Of a stretch of 64,000 bases of DNA, positions 56,261-64,000 are shown piece by piece. The stretch's first letter is position 1; the number at the start of each line of letters is the position of its first letter. Source of the DNA: Methylophaga sulfidovorans (GTDB taxonomy: Bacteria; Pseudomonadota; Gammaproteobacteria; Nitrosococcales; Methylophagaceae); the NCBI RefSeq assembly GCF_900114205.1, contig NZ_FOSH01000008.1:1-64000 (forward strand). Direction: 5' to 3'. Position numbers and translations under genes: made by a program. The notes below the pieces were generated by a model. The model did no database searches, was not told where the DNA came from, and saw only the letters and a list, made by a program, of their open reading frames with translations.

Positions 56261-57147
56261 TGGCGCTACCACAAACGCTGAAAGGTGAATTGAAATTAAA
56301 CGAGCCATTATCCCGATATAACTCGTGGCGGGTTGGTGGTCCGGCGAAACAACTATATCGCCCTACAGATAAATATGACCTGGCACAATTTTTACAACAA
56401 TTGCCTGAAGATGAGCCCGTTTTATGGGTGGGATTAGGCAGTAACTTACTGATTCGGGACGGTGGCTTTACCGGTACTGTGATTGTGACGGCAGGGACAT
56501 TACAAACGATCGATATTCAGGACAATGAAATCACTGCTGAAGTGGGCCTCTATTGCAGCAAACTGGCTAAACAAGCGGCTAAAGCAGGCTTGAAGGGTGC
56601 AGCCTTTTGGGCCGGAATTCCCGGTACCTTGGGTGGGGCTTTAGCGATGAACGCTGGTGCGCATGGTACGGAAACATGGGACTCGGTAGTCGAAGTGACT
56701 ACGATTGATAAACAGGGTGCACTTCATCAGTATCAGGCCGAAGATTTCAATGTACGTTATCGCCATGTCAGCTTGCCTGAAAACCAATGGTTTGTTGCAG
56801 CAAAAATGCAGTTCGAACGCGGTGACAGCGATACCGAGCTTGAACTGATTCGTGAGTTATTGAAAAAAAGAAATAACAGTCAGCCCACAAACCAACCCTG
56901 TGCTGGTTCGGTATTCCGTAATCCACCAGGCGATTTTTCTGGTCGCTTAATTGAAATCAGTGGTCTGAAAGGACTCACTATTGGTGGCGCCAGTGTTTCA
57001 GATAAGCATGCGAACTTTATCGTTAATAACGGTGAAGCGACTGCAGCAGATATTGAAGCACTGATTTTTGAAGTGCAGCAGCGAGTGGAGCAAGAGCACG
57101 GCGTCAAGCTCATTCCAGAAGTACATATTATCGGAGAGCAGCTATGA
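56257..57147 (+). CDS. murB: UDP-N-acetylenolpyruvoylglucosamine reductase MurB
   Basis: MurB reduces enolpyruvyl-UDP-GlcNAc with NADPH through FAD. The 296-residue protein has the FAD-binding block [40 protein letters not shown] and the catalytic Ser in [13 protein letters not shown]. It is the shorter type II form found clustered with murC and ddl rather than the E. coli type I. Overlaps ddl by 4 nt. Confidence 0.95.
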   Translation: MMALPQTLKGELKLNEPLSRYNSWRVGGPAKQLYRPTDKYDLAQFLQQLPEDEPVLWVGLGSNLLIRDGGFTGTVIVTAGTLQTIDIQDNEITAEVGLYCSKLAKQAAKAGLKGAAFWAGIPGTLGGALAMNAGAHGTETWDSVVEVTTIDKQGALHQYQAEDFNVRYRHVSLPENQWFVAAKMQFERGDSDTELELIRELLKKRNNSQPTNQPCAGSVFRNPPGDFSGRLIEISGLKGLTIGGASVSDKHANFIVNNGEATAADIEALIFEVQQRVEQEHGVKLIPEVHIIGEQL

Positions 57148-58082
57148 CAAAACGCATAAGTTCTGCTGCTGATTTTGGTCGTGTTGCTGTATTGATGGGG
57201 GGACGCTCTGCCGAACGTGAGATTTCGCTGATAAGTGGTAATGCTGTATTAGCTGGTCTGCAGCGTAAAGGGATCGATGCTTACGGTATTGATGTCAGCT
57301 TTGATATTTGTCAGAAGATCGCCAGTGGCGAGTTTGATCGCGCCTTTATCGTATTGCACGGGCGAGGCGGTGAAGATGGTGAGATTCAGGGGTTCTTGCA
57401 GGCAGTTAACCTGCCGTATACCGGTAGTGCAATTACTGCCTCTGTTTTATCAATGAATAAACGACTGAGCAAATTAGCGTGGATTCAGCAGGGCTTACCA
57501 ACGGCGATTTTCGTTGCTGTCACAGAGCAGACAGACACGAAGGCGTTAGTGGCTGAATTGGGACTACCTCTTATTATCAAACCTGTTAATGAAGGCTCCA
57601 GCATTGGCATGTCTAAAGTCAATGACCACGAAGAGTTAAAGCAGGCGATTGATTTAGCGTTGAAATATGACGCTGATGTTATTGCTGAACAGTGGATACA
57701 TGGCGAGGAATATACCGTTGCCATTTTAGATGGTGAAGCCTTACCGGCCATTCGTTTAAAAACGCCACATGAGTTTTATGATTTTGATGCCAAGTATCAT
57801 GCCAACGATACCGAGTATTTATGTCCATGTGGTTTGGATGCTGACGTTGAACAAGGTATGCAAGACATCGCTGTAAAAGCCTTCAATGCACTGGATATGA
57901 AGGGGTGGGGGCGCATTGATTTTATGCGTGATACACAGGGTAATTTGTTTTTACTGGAAGCGAATAGCGTGCCCGGTATGACTGATCACAGTTTAGTGCC
58001 TATGGCCGCCAAGCAGGCTGGAATGTCTTTTGATGATTTGGTCTGGCGTATTTTAGAAACCAGTTTTAAGGATGAGAACTGA
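57144..58082 (+). CDS. ddl: D-alanine--D-alanine ligase
   Basis: Ddl joins two D-Ala using ATP, downstream of Alr. The 312-residue ATP-grasp enzyme has VLMGGRSAEREISLISG, LHGRGGEDGEIQGFLQ, IIKPVNEGSSIGMSKV and FLLEANSVPGMTDHSLVP. It is the ddlB-type within the division cluster. It shares one nucleotide with ftsQ. Confidence 0.96.
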   Translation: MTKRISSAADFGRVAVLMGGRSAEREISLISGNAVLAGLQRKGIDAYGIDVSFDICQKIASGEFDRAFIVLHGRGGEDGEIQGFLQAVNLPYTGSAITASVLSMNKRLSKLAWIQQGLPTAIFVAVTEQTDTKALVAELGLPLIIKPVNEGSSIGMSKVNDHEELKQAIDLALKYDADVIAEQWIHGEEYTVAILDGEALPAIRLKTPHEFYDFDAKYHANDTEYLCPCGLDADVEQGMQDIAVKAFNALDMKGWGRIDFMRDTQGNLFLLEANSVPGMTDHSLVPMAAKQAGMSFDDLVWRILETSFKDEN

Positions 58083-58867
58083 TGGCTAAACAACGCAAAG
58101 GAGCCGTGATGCAACAAGCGCCTAAGGTGAAACAACCTAGGCCGCCCGTACCATGGAAAAGTGTGTTCAAACATTCTGCTGCGTTGTTATTAGTTGTTGT
58201 ATTAATCGCTGGTGGTGTGTATCTGCGAGAAGCAGATACCTTACCTGTGAAACATGTGACGGTGGATGGCAGCCTGCTTCATACCGATAGAAATGAATTG
58301 GTTAAAGCGGTTATGCCTTATGTCAGAGGCAGTTTTTTAAACGTTGATGTAGCCAGTATTCAAAAAGCTGGTGAGACATTGCCTTGGGTAGAACAGATAC
58401 AAGTAAGACGTATCTGGCCAGACACGCTACACCTGATTGTGGCTGAACAAGAAGCCGTTGCCCGTTGGAATGATGACGGTCTGGTTAACCGGCAAGGCAA
58501 GGTATTTAAACCGGGTAAGGAAACGATGCCGGAGGGTTTGATTCAGCTTAATGGACCAGATGGAATGAGTGAAATGATGTCTCGCCGATTGGTCGATATT
58601 CAGCAAAAAGTGAATGTGCTGGGTTTACGCGTTATCAAGATGAGCATGGATAAACGTCGTGCCTGGCAAGTGGATTTTAAAGATGGCCTGCACCTTAAAT
58701 TAGGCCGAACCGATGATGGCGAACGCTTAGACCGTTTTGTCACGGTGTATCTCGGTGGCTTGGGTACATTTAAAGAACTGATTAAAGAGATTGATATGCG
58801 TTACACCAATGGGCTGGCAGTGGTATGGAAATCCGGCCAGCAACCTGATTTTAATGGAACAGTATGA
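58082..58867 (+). CDS. ftsQ: cell division protein FtsQ
   Basis: FtsQ is the bitopic scaffold of the FtsQLB complex. The 261-residue protein has a basic cytoplasmic N-terminus, one helix (about residues 35-54), a POTRA-like segment (VKHVTVDGSLLHTDRNEL) and a beta domain with LGRTDDGERLDRFVTVYL. The end overlaps ftsA by 4 nt. Confidence 0.93.
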   Translation: MAKQRKGAVMQQAPKVKQPRPPVPWKSVFKHSAALLLVVVLIAGGVYLREADTLPVKHVTVDGSLLHTDRNELVKAVMPYVRGSFLNVDVASIQKAGETLPWVEQIQVRRIWPDTLHLIVAEQEAVARWNDDGLVNRQGKVFKPGKETMPEGLIQLNGPDGMSEMMSRRLVDIQQKVNVLGLRVIKMSMDKRRAWQVDFKDGLHLKLGRTDDGERLDRFVTVYLGGLGTFKELIKEIDMRYTNGLAVVWKSGQQPDFNGTV

Positions 58868-60117
58868 TGTCGAAACGAACTGAAAGAGAACTTATCGTTG
58901 GATTGGATATCGGAACATCCAAGGTAGTGGCTATTGTCGCTGCTCCCGTTCTGGATGCCGGTCCAAATGATAATGCGCTCGAGATTATTGGCATTGGCTC
59001 TCACCCGGCCAGAGGTATGAAAAAAGGGGTCGTCGTCAATATTGAATCGACAGTACAGTCGATTCAACGTGCGATTGAAGAAGCTGAGTTGATGGCTGGG
59101 TGCCAGATTTATTCTGTTTACGCAGGGATTGCCGGTAGCCATATTCGTAGCCTGAATTCGCATGGCACTGTGGCTATTCGCGATAAAGAAGTCACACAAG
59201 GTGATCTTGACCGGGTTATGGATGCGGCACGTGCGGTTCATTTCCCTGGTGACCAGCAGTTACTGCATGTGCTACCGCAGGAATACATTATTGATAACCA
59301 GGAAGGTATTCGTGAACCCATCGGTATGTCAGGCGTACGTTTGGAAGCCAAAGTTCATCTGATTACCGGAGCGGTGAGTGCGGCACAGAATATTACCAAA
59401 TGTATTGAACGTTGCGGATTAACCGTTGATGGCATTGTGCTTGAGCAAATGGCATCCAGCTATTCCGTATTAGATCAGGATGAAAAAGAATTAGGCGTTT
59501 GCCTAGTGGATATTGGTGGGGGCACAACAGATATTGCCGTATTTGTTGACGGTGCTATACGCCATACGGCTGTGATTCCGATTGCAGGTGATCAGGTCAC
59601 TAATGACATTGCTGTGGCGTTACGAACGCCGACGCAATATGCCGAAGAAATCAAGATCAAATACGCCTGCGCGTTAACACAACTGGCACGAGAAGATGAA
59701 ACCATCGAAGTGCCGAGCGTAGGCGATAGACCGCCACGTCAGCTTGCTAGACAAACATTAGCTGAAGTGGTTGAGCCACGTTATGAAGAATTATTGATGC
59801 TAGTTCAGGCTGAACTGCGTCGTAGTGGGTTTGAAGAGTTACTGGCTGCCGGCATTGTGCTGACAGGTGGTAGTTCGAAAATGGAAGGCGCTATTGAGCT
59901 TGCTGAAGAGGTCTTCCACCTTCCTGTGCGTTTGGGAGTGCCACAACACGTCGGGGGACTTGTGGATGTGGTACGAAACCCAATTCATGCAACAGGTGTT
60001 GGGTTGCTGTTATTCGGCAATCAGGAGCATGCCCCAGGGCATGGTGAAATTAAAGTAAGTGACGGCTTAAAAGGCATGCTGGCAAGGATGAAAAGCTGGT
60101 TCCAAGGGAATTTTTAA
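58864..60117 (+). CDS. ftsA: cell division protein FtsA
   Basis: FtsA tethers FtsZ to the membrane. The 417-residue actin-fold protein has the phosphate 1 motif VGLDIGTSKVVAIV, GVCLVDIGGGTTDIAVF, and GIVLTGGSSKMEG, and ends in an amphipathic helix (MLARMKSWFQGNF). Two tandem ATGs exist at 58864 and 58867. ftsZ follows after 50 nt with a strong GGGGGAG ribosome site. Confidence 0.96.
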   Translation: MMSKRTERELIVGLDIGTSKVVAIVAAPVLDAGPNDNALEIIGIGSHPARGMKKGVVVNIESTVQSIQRAIEEAELMAGCQIYSVYAGIAGSHIRSLNSHGTVAIRDKEVTQGDLDRVMDAARAVHFPGDQQLLHVLPQEYIIDNQEGIREPIGMSGVRLEAKVHLITGAVSAAQNITKCIERCGLTVDGIVLEQMASSYSVLDQDEKELGVCLVDIGGGTTDIAVFVDGAIRHTAVIPIAGDQVTNDIAVALRTPTQYAEEIKIKYACALTQLAREDETIEVPSVGDRPPRQLARQTLAEVVEPRYEELLMLVQAELRRSGFEELLAAGIVLTGGSSKMEGAIELAEEVFHLPVRLGVPQHVGGLVDVVRNPIHATGVGLLLFGNQEHAPGHGEIKVSDGLKGMLARMKSWFQGNF

Positions 60118-60167
60118 GCTGAGTAATTGAGCAGTTTGTTTTACAAATTATTTTTGGGGGAGAAGTT

Positions 60168-61322
60168 ATGACTTTTGAATTAATTGATACATACAGTGAG
60201 AATGCCATCATTAAAGTGATTGGTGTTGGTGGTGGTGGCGGTAATGCGCTTGAGCATATGGTCATCAACCAAATAGAAGGGGTGGATTTCATCAGTGCGA
60301 ATACGGATGCACAAGCATTACGTAAAAGTTCAGCCACTACCCAGTTACAACTTGGTGGCGATATCACCAAAGGTCTGGGTGCGGGTGCTAATCCTGATGT
60401 AGGTCGTCAGGCAGCATTGGAAGACAGAGAGCGCATCATGGAAGTGATTGATGGTGCTGATATGGTGTTTATTACCGCTGGTATGGGCGGTGGTACTGGA
60501 ACAGGTGCTGCACCTGTTGTTGCTCAAGTGGCGAAAGAAATGGGTATTTTGACCGTGGCCGTGGTCACGAAGCCTTTCCCATTCGAAGGTGCCAAGCGTA
60601 TGAAAATTGCGCAAGCAGGTATCGAAGAGTTAGGACAACATGTTGACTCACTGATCACGATTCCTAACGAAAAATTATTGAAAGTATTAGGTAAGGATAT
60701 GACCTTACTGAATGCGTTCAAATCAGCGAATGATGTCTTATTAGGTGCTGTACAAGGTATTGCTGAGTTAATTACACGTGAAGGTATGATTAACGTCGAC
60801 TTTGCTGACGTAAGAACCGTCATGTCTGAAATGGGTATGGCAATGATGGGAACCGGTCATGCAAAAGGTGAGAATCGTGCACGTGAAGCAGCGAAACTCG
60901 CGGTTTCAAGCCCACTGTTGGAAGATGTTGATTTAGCAGGTGCTCGTGGTGTGTTAGTCAATATTACAGCTGGCCTGGATATGAGTATCGGTGAATTTGA
61001 AGAGGTGGGTAACACCATTAAAGAATTTGCTTCAGACGACGCTACAGTTGTTGTAGGAACTGTTATTGACCCTGATATGACAGATGAGTTGAGAGTCACA
61101 GTTGTAGCAACTGGTTTAGGCGCACCGAGAGCTGCTGTTGCAAAAGCACCTGAAGAAACGGCACCGCAAATTGAGATTGTCAAAAAGCCAGTTGAAATTG
61201 ATTATGATGAACCAACGGTAATTCGTAACGGCAAAGATAGTCAGCAGAAACAAGTTGCCAATGGTGATGTCAATATGGATTATCTGGATATTCCAGCTTT
61301 CCTGCGTCGTCAGGCTGATTAA
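60168..61322 (+). CDS. ftsZ: cell division GTPase FtsZ
   Basis: FtsZ forms the Z ring. The 384-residue protein has the N-terminal [15 protein letters not shown], the tubulin signature [14 protein letters not shown]7 loop NVDFADVR, a linker and the conserved C-terminal peptide [15 protein letters not shown] that binds FtsA and ZipA. A GGGGGAG ribosome site precedes it. Confidence 0.98.
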   Translation: MTFELIDTYSENAIIKVIGVGGGGGNALEHMVINQIEGVDFISANTDAQALRKSSATTQLQLGGDITKGLGAGANPDVGRQAALEDRERIMEVIDGADMVFITAGMGGGTGTGAAPVVAQVAKEMGILTVAVVTKPFPFEGAKRMKIAQAGIEELGQHVDSLITIPNEKLLKVLGKDMTLLNAFKSANDVLLGAVQGIAELITREGMINVDFADVRTVMSEMGMAMMGTGHAKGENRAREAAKLAVSSPLLEDVDLAGARGVLVNITAGLDMSIGEFEEVGNTIKEFASDDATVVVGTVIDPDMTDELRVTVVATGLGAPRAAVAKAPEETAPQIEIVKKPVEIDYDEPTVIRNGKDSQQKQVANGDVNMDYLDIPAFLRRQAD

Positions 61323-61395
61323 TTTAGTGTAGCTGCTGATATTCTGCTTGTGATATTATGCTTTGATCTGTAACTGTTTAAGGGGGTAAAACACC

Positions 61396-62313
61396 GTGAT
61401 AAAGCAACGAACATTGAAGAATGTGATTCGTGCGACCGGTGTCGGTTTGCATAGTGGTGAGATGGTTTATCTGACCCTGCGACCTGCCGCCCCTAATACA
61501 GGCATTATTTTTCGTAGAGTAGATTTAGATCCGGTTGTCGAAATTCAGGCGAAAGCTGAGAATGTCGGTGAAACGGCTTTATCTACTACGCTGATAGAAC
61601 ATGGTCAGCGGGTTTCTACAGTAGAGCATTTATTGTCGGCTTTTGCCGGATTGGGTATAGACAATGCCTATATTGATTTAAATGCTGCTGAAGTACCTAT
61701 TATGGACGGTAGTGCCGGTCCATTCGTTTTTTTGGTGCAGTCAGCGGGCATTGAAGAGCAGAATGTTGCGAAACAGTTTATTCGTATCAAAAAACCAGTG
61801 ATGATGGAAGATGGTGATAAATGGGCTAAGTTTGAGCCATTTGATGGCTTCAAAGTGTCTTTCACGATCGATTTTGAGCATCCTGCTTTTACTGGACGTC
61901 CCCAACAAGTTGATGTTGATTTCTCCTCCACATCGTTTGTCCGTGAAGTTAGTAGAGCTCGAACATTTGGTTTTATGAAGGATATCGAAAAGCTACGCGA
62001 AAATAATCTGGCATTAGGTGGCAGTATGGATAATGCCATTGTGGTTGATGATTACCGTGTCTTAAATGAAGATGGCTTACGTTATGAAGATGAGTTTGTT
62101 CGTCATAAAGTATTAGATGCCATTGGCGATTTATATTTACTTGGACATAGTCTGATTGGCGCATTTAAAGGTCATAAATCAGGCCATGAAGTAAATAACA
62201 AGCTGTTGCGGAAATTATTAGCTCAGGAAGATGCCTGGGAGTTAGTAAGCTTTGAAGACGATAAAGATGCCCCCATTCTTTTCAGTCGACCTGCAGCTTC
62301 TATCTCTAGTTAA
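61396..62313 (+). CDS. lpxC: UDP-3-O-acyl-GlcNAc deacetylase LpxC
   Basis: LpxC is the committed step of lipid A synthesis and a zinc metalloenzyme. The 305-residue protein begins [24 protein letters not shown], has [18 protein letters not shown], and a histidine motif [14 protein letters not shown] with zinc ligands. The start is GTG at 61396. Located after ftsZ as usual. Its 3' end overlaps the dciA-like gene by 4 nt in opposite directions. Confidence 0.97.
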   Translation: MIKQRTLKNVIRATGVGLHSGEMVYLTLRPAAPNTGIIFRRVDLDPVVEIQAKAENVGETALSTTLIEHGQRVSTVEHLLSAFAGLGIDNAYIDLNAAEVPIMDGSAGPFVFLVQSAGIEEQNVAKQFIRIKKPVMMEDGDKWAKFEPFDGFKVSFTIDFEHPAFTGRPQQVDVDFSSTSFVREVSRARTFGFMKDIEKLRENNLALGGSMDNAIVVDDYRVLNEDGLRYEDEFVRHKVLDAIGDLYLLGHSLIGAFKGHKSGHEVNNKLLRKLLAQEDAWELVSFEDDKDAPILFSRPAASISS

Positions 62314-62762
62314 TTATTTTGCTTGGTTTGACGTTTAGCTAATTTATTCAAGGCGGCCTTTAACGGGCCGTCTTGCATTTCAGCAGCTGTACTTTCGAGA
62401 AGGTCTGCTGTTTTTGCTGAAACACGAAGTGTATTTGGAAGTGTTTTTTGCTTGAGAGGTTCAGATTGCGGTCTGACTTTTACCTCAAGTTTTTTGATTG
62501 GTTTAGGTAAATGTGCTGATAAAGTACTGCAGATAAAGGCCGCCTGAAAGCGCAACAGGCTCGCATAATTGGCCTTGTCGGTGAGGATGATAATGCTGTC
62601 TTCAGTGATGTTTGCCAATATACAATGATTACTAAATTTTAAAGGCAGGCTTTTTTGCAAAATGGTGTTAAGCTTGTTGAGTTTTTGGGCGCGAATTGAT
62701 AACCATTTCATCTGGTTATCATGTTGATAGACTTCGTTAATGCGCTCAGGTTTTTTTGACAT
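62310..62762 (-). CDS. dciA: DciA-like protein (DUF721)
   Basis: DUF721 proteins include DciA, which loads or operates the DnaB helicase in bacteria without DnaC/DnaI. The 150-residue product has [23 protein letters not shown], then [17 protein letters not shown], typical of the KH-like family domain, and a lysine-rich C-terminus. Its place between lpxC and an M23 peptidase next to secA matches the Pseudomonas order. The ATG at 62762 is chosen; a TTG at 62789 would start inside the divergent peptidase's start region. Supports the dnaB pairing above. Confidence 0.75.
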   Translation of the reverse strand: MSKKPERINEVYQHDNQMKWLSIRAQKLNKLNTILQKSLPLKFSNHCILANITEDSIIILTDKANYASLLRFQAAFICSTLSAHLPKPIKKLEVKVRPQSEPLKQKTLPNTLRVSAKTADLLESTAAEMQDGPLKAALNKLAKRQTKQNN

Positions 62763-62788
62763 ATTTAAGTGACTGAAAAAGGATAACA

Positions 62789-63700
62789 ATGCAGGTTATC
62801 ATTATATCCTCAAACAGCAAGACCCATAAGCATTGGCATTTGACGCGATCGACGTTATTGATACTCATGCTGATGTTGACTTGTTTAATCAGTGTGAGCA
62901 GTTATAGCCTCGCTAAATGGCTTTATACCGACCGTGTTATAGAAACCCCTCTTCCTGTTCCTCTTCTCTCCTCAACTTCAATACCAACAGATACTAATCA
63001 GAATCTGGTTAGCAAAAATCAAGAAGAAAATTTACAAGAATTTTATGCAAAGCAATTAGGTGGCTTGCAGGCGGAGACAATTCGTCTGAAGATGTTTAGT
63101 GAACGTTTAGCGCAAATTGCGGGGTTTGATACAGAAGATTTTTCTCTGGAAGAACATCCTGGCCAGGGCGGTATTGAGCATGATGGTTCACCGCTAAGCA
63201 GTGAAGCATTAGATCGTGGTATACAACAACTTTCCAGCCAATTACGTGGTCAGAGTGATACGCTCAGTGCACTGGAAGAATACCTGATCACAAAAGAAAA
63301 CATTGCAGCTGGTATTCCTGAAGGTAAACCAGTTAAGAATGGTTGGGTATCCTCATTTTATGGGAACCGTATCGATCCTTTTAATGGTAAAAAAACCTTT
63401 CATGAAGGTATTGATATTGCTGCAAAAGAGGGTAGTCCGGTGATGGCTGTTGCTGACGGTATTGTAAGTTGGGTAGGTGAGCGTGGTGGTTATGGCGGTT
63501 TAGTCGAAATCGATCATGGCAATGGTTACGTCACGCGTTATGCACATAATAAAACTATTAAAGTCAGCAAGGGCGTACGTGTAAGTAAAGGTGAAGTTGT
63601 CGCATTAATGGGATCTACCGGACGTTCAACTGGACCACACGTCCATTATGAAGTCTTACGTGACGGTAAACATATCAATCCCTATAGTTTTATCAAGTAA
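62789..63700 (+). CDS. M23-family peptidoglycan peptidase
   Basis: The 303-residue protein has a basic N-terminus with one signal-anchor helix (about residues 20-42), a coiled region (about 70-175), and a C-terminal LytM domain. The zinc ligands HEGIDIA (H-x3-D) and HVHYEV (HxH) are intact, so it should be catalytically active, unlike EnvC/NlpD-type activators. It is a likely endopeptidase for wall remodelling. A good ribosome site AAAGGAT (62778-62784) precedes it. secA follows. Confidence 0.9.
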   Translation: MQVIIISSNSKTHKHWHLTRSTLLILMLMLTCLISVSSYSLAKWLYTDRVIETPLPVPLLSSTSIPTDTNQNLVSKNQEENLQEFYAKQLGGLQAETIRLKMFSERLAQIAGFDTEDFSLEEHPGQGGIEHDGSPLSSEALDRGIQQLSSQLRGQSDTLSALEEYLITKENIAAGIPEGKPVKNGWVSSFYGNRIDPFNGKKTFHEGIDIAAKEGSPVMAVADGIVSWVGERGGYGGLVEIDHGNGYVTRYAHNKTIKVSKGVRVSKGEVVALMGSTGRSTGPHVHYEVLRDGKHINPYSFIK

Positions 63701-63780
63701 ATTCTTTTTAGCTCTTGTTTTATCCGTGGGAAGTCTCCACATGAAACAGTGTGATCTACAAACGCTGACTTTGTCCGCGT

Positions 63781-63786
63781 TATAAT
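63781..63786 (+). promoter_or_regulatory. candidate -10 of secA promoter
   Basis: A perfect TATAAT lies 64 nt before the secA start; no convincing -35 at the right distance. Confidence 0.3.
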
Positions 63787-63849
63787 CACAAATTCATTAC
63801 TTTTTTTATCGGTGTTCACGCCGTAGTCAACACAGTGTAAGGCGAAAAA

Positions 63850-64000
63850 ATGGTTAGCAAGTTTTTCAGTAAGATTTTTGGTAGTCGTAACGAGCGCGTA
63901 TTAAAGAAAATGCGTAAGTACATAGATGAGATTGCCAAGTTTGAAACCGAAATAGAGCAACTTGATGACCCGGCATTACAAGCTAAAACCCAAGAATTTA
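63850..64000 (+). CDS. secA: preprotein translocase ATPase SecA (5' end)
   Basis: The first 50 codons read MVSKFFSKIFGSRNERVLKKMRKY and on to DPALQAKTQEF, matching the SecA N-terminus (its helix motif and KTxEF). The gene runs off the window end. Between it and the M23 gene lies a 150-nt leader with no secM-like reading frame that I can support. Confidence 0.95.
   Translation, partial: MVSKFFSKIFGSRNERVLKKMRKYIDEIAKFETEIEQLDDPALQAKTQEF

Noticed and set aside
62310-62789. TTG start for the dciA-like gene
   Set aside because: The TTG would overlap the divergent peptidase start and lacks a ribosome site; the ATG at 62762 is likelier.
63701-63849. secM-like arrest peptide before secA
   Set aside because: No open frame with an arrest motif or signal sequence was found in the 150-nt leader.

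Overview
The window is a chromosomal segment of a Gram-negative gammaproteobacterium of moderate GC. Gene order (mraZ-to-ftsZ-lpxC-dciA-secA; rsmI-lpoA-yraN-dolP; mtnA, mtaD, ubiG, mupP; rpsF-rpsR-DUF2232-rplI-dnaB) resembles Pseudomonas and relatives. My best guess from recognition alone is a Methylophaga-like member of the Thiotrichales/Piscirickettsiaceae; no database search backs this. Nearly everything is core chromosome. I saw no prophage, transposase, CRISPR array, tRNA gene or defence island.

Layout. 1-382: end of an rRNA operon (23S 3' end, 5S, terminator). 580-2921: a fatty-acid cis/trans isomerase gene broken by an in-frame TGA and a frameshift. 2930-8331: an HpnC-type squalene/phytoene synthase, the mupP-ubiG-mtaD run, and divergent mtnA-SDR, linking MTA salvage, ubiquinone synthesis and muropeptide recycling. 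9246-13170 (minus strand): a TPP riboswitch followed by a TonB receptor, a YkoF-like thiamine-binding protein, a PnuC/PnuT transporter and a HAD phosphatase, which looks like a complete thiamine-scavenging operon. 13629-18728: CysB, then divergently a TauE-like permease, a TusA-like sulfur carrier, APS reductase and CysDN (assimilatory sulfate reduction); CysI with DUF934 lies at 21737-23855. Between them are a catalase, a deoxyinosine glycosylase and a DUF3465 protein.

23878-32278: housekeeping genes (apaH, nusB, thiL, pgpA, a PfkB kinase, rnd, a hydrolase, a glutaredoxin, moaB, an OmpA lipoprotein, rlmB). 32396-38535: rpsF-rpsR-DUF2232-rplI, dnaB, alr, radA. 38535-43240: a PilZ protein, hemJ, dolP, yraN, lpoA, rsmI. 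43261-43612: RNase P RNA.

43841-61322: the complete division and cell wall cluster with a clear promoter and three MraZ boxes at 10-bp spacing: mraZ, rsmH, ftsL, ftsI, murE, murF, mraY, murD, ftsW, murG, murC, murB, ddl, ftsQ, ftsA, ftsZ, with most genes overlapping by 1 to 8 nt. Then come lpxC, a convergent DciA-like gene, an M23 peptidase and the start of secA, cut by the window edge.

The most rewarding items are the thiamine operon and its riboswitch architecture, the permease/TusA pair inside the cys operon, the doubly broken cti gene, an unannotated 48-codon ORF before nusB, a C-terminally extended ribosomal protein L9, and several perfect inverted repeats at promoter regions. None is clearly a wholly new system.
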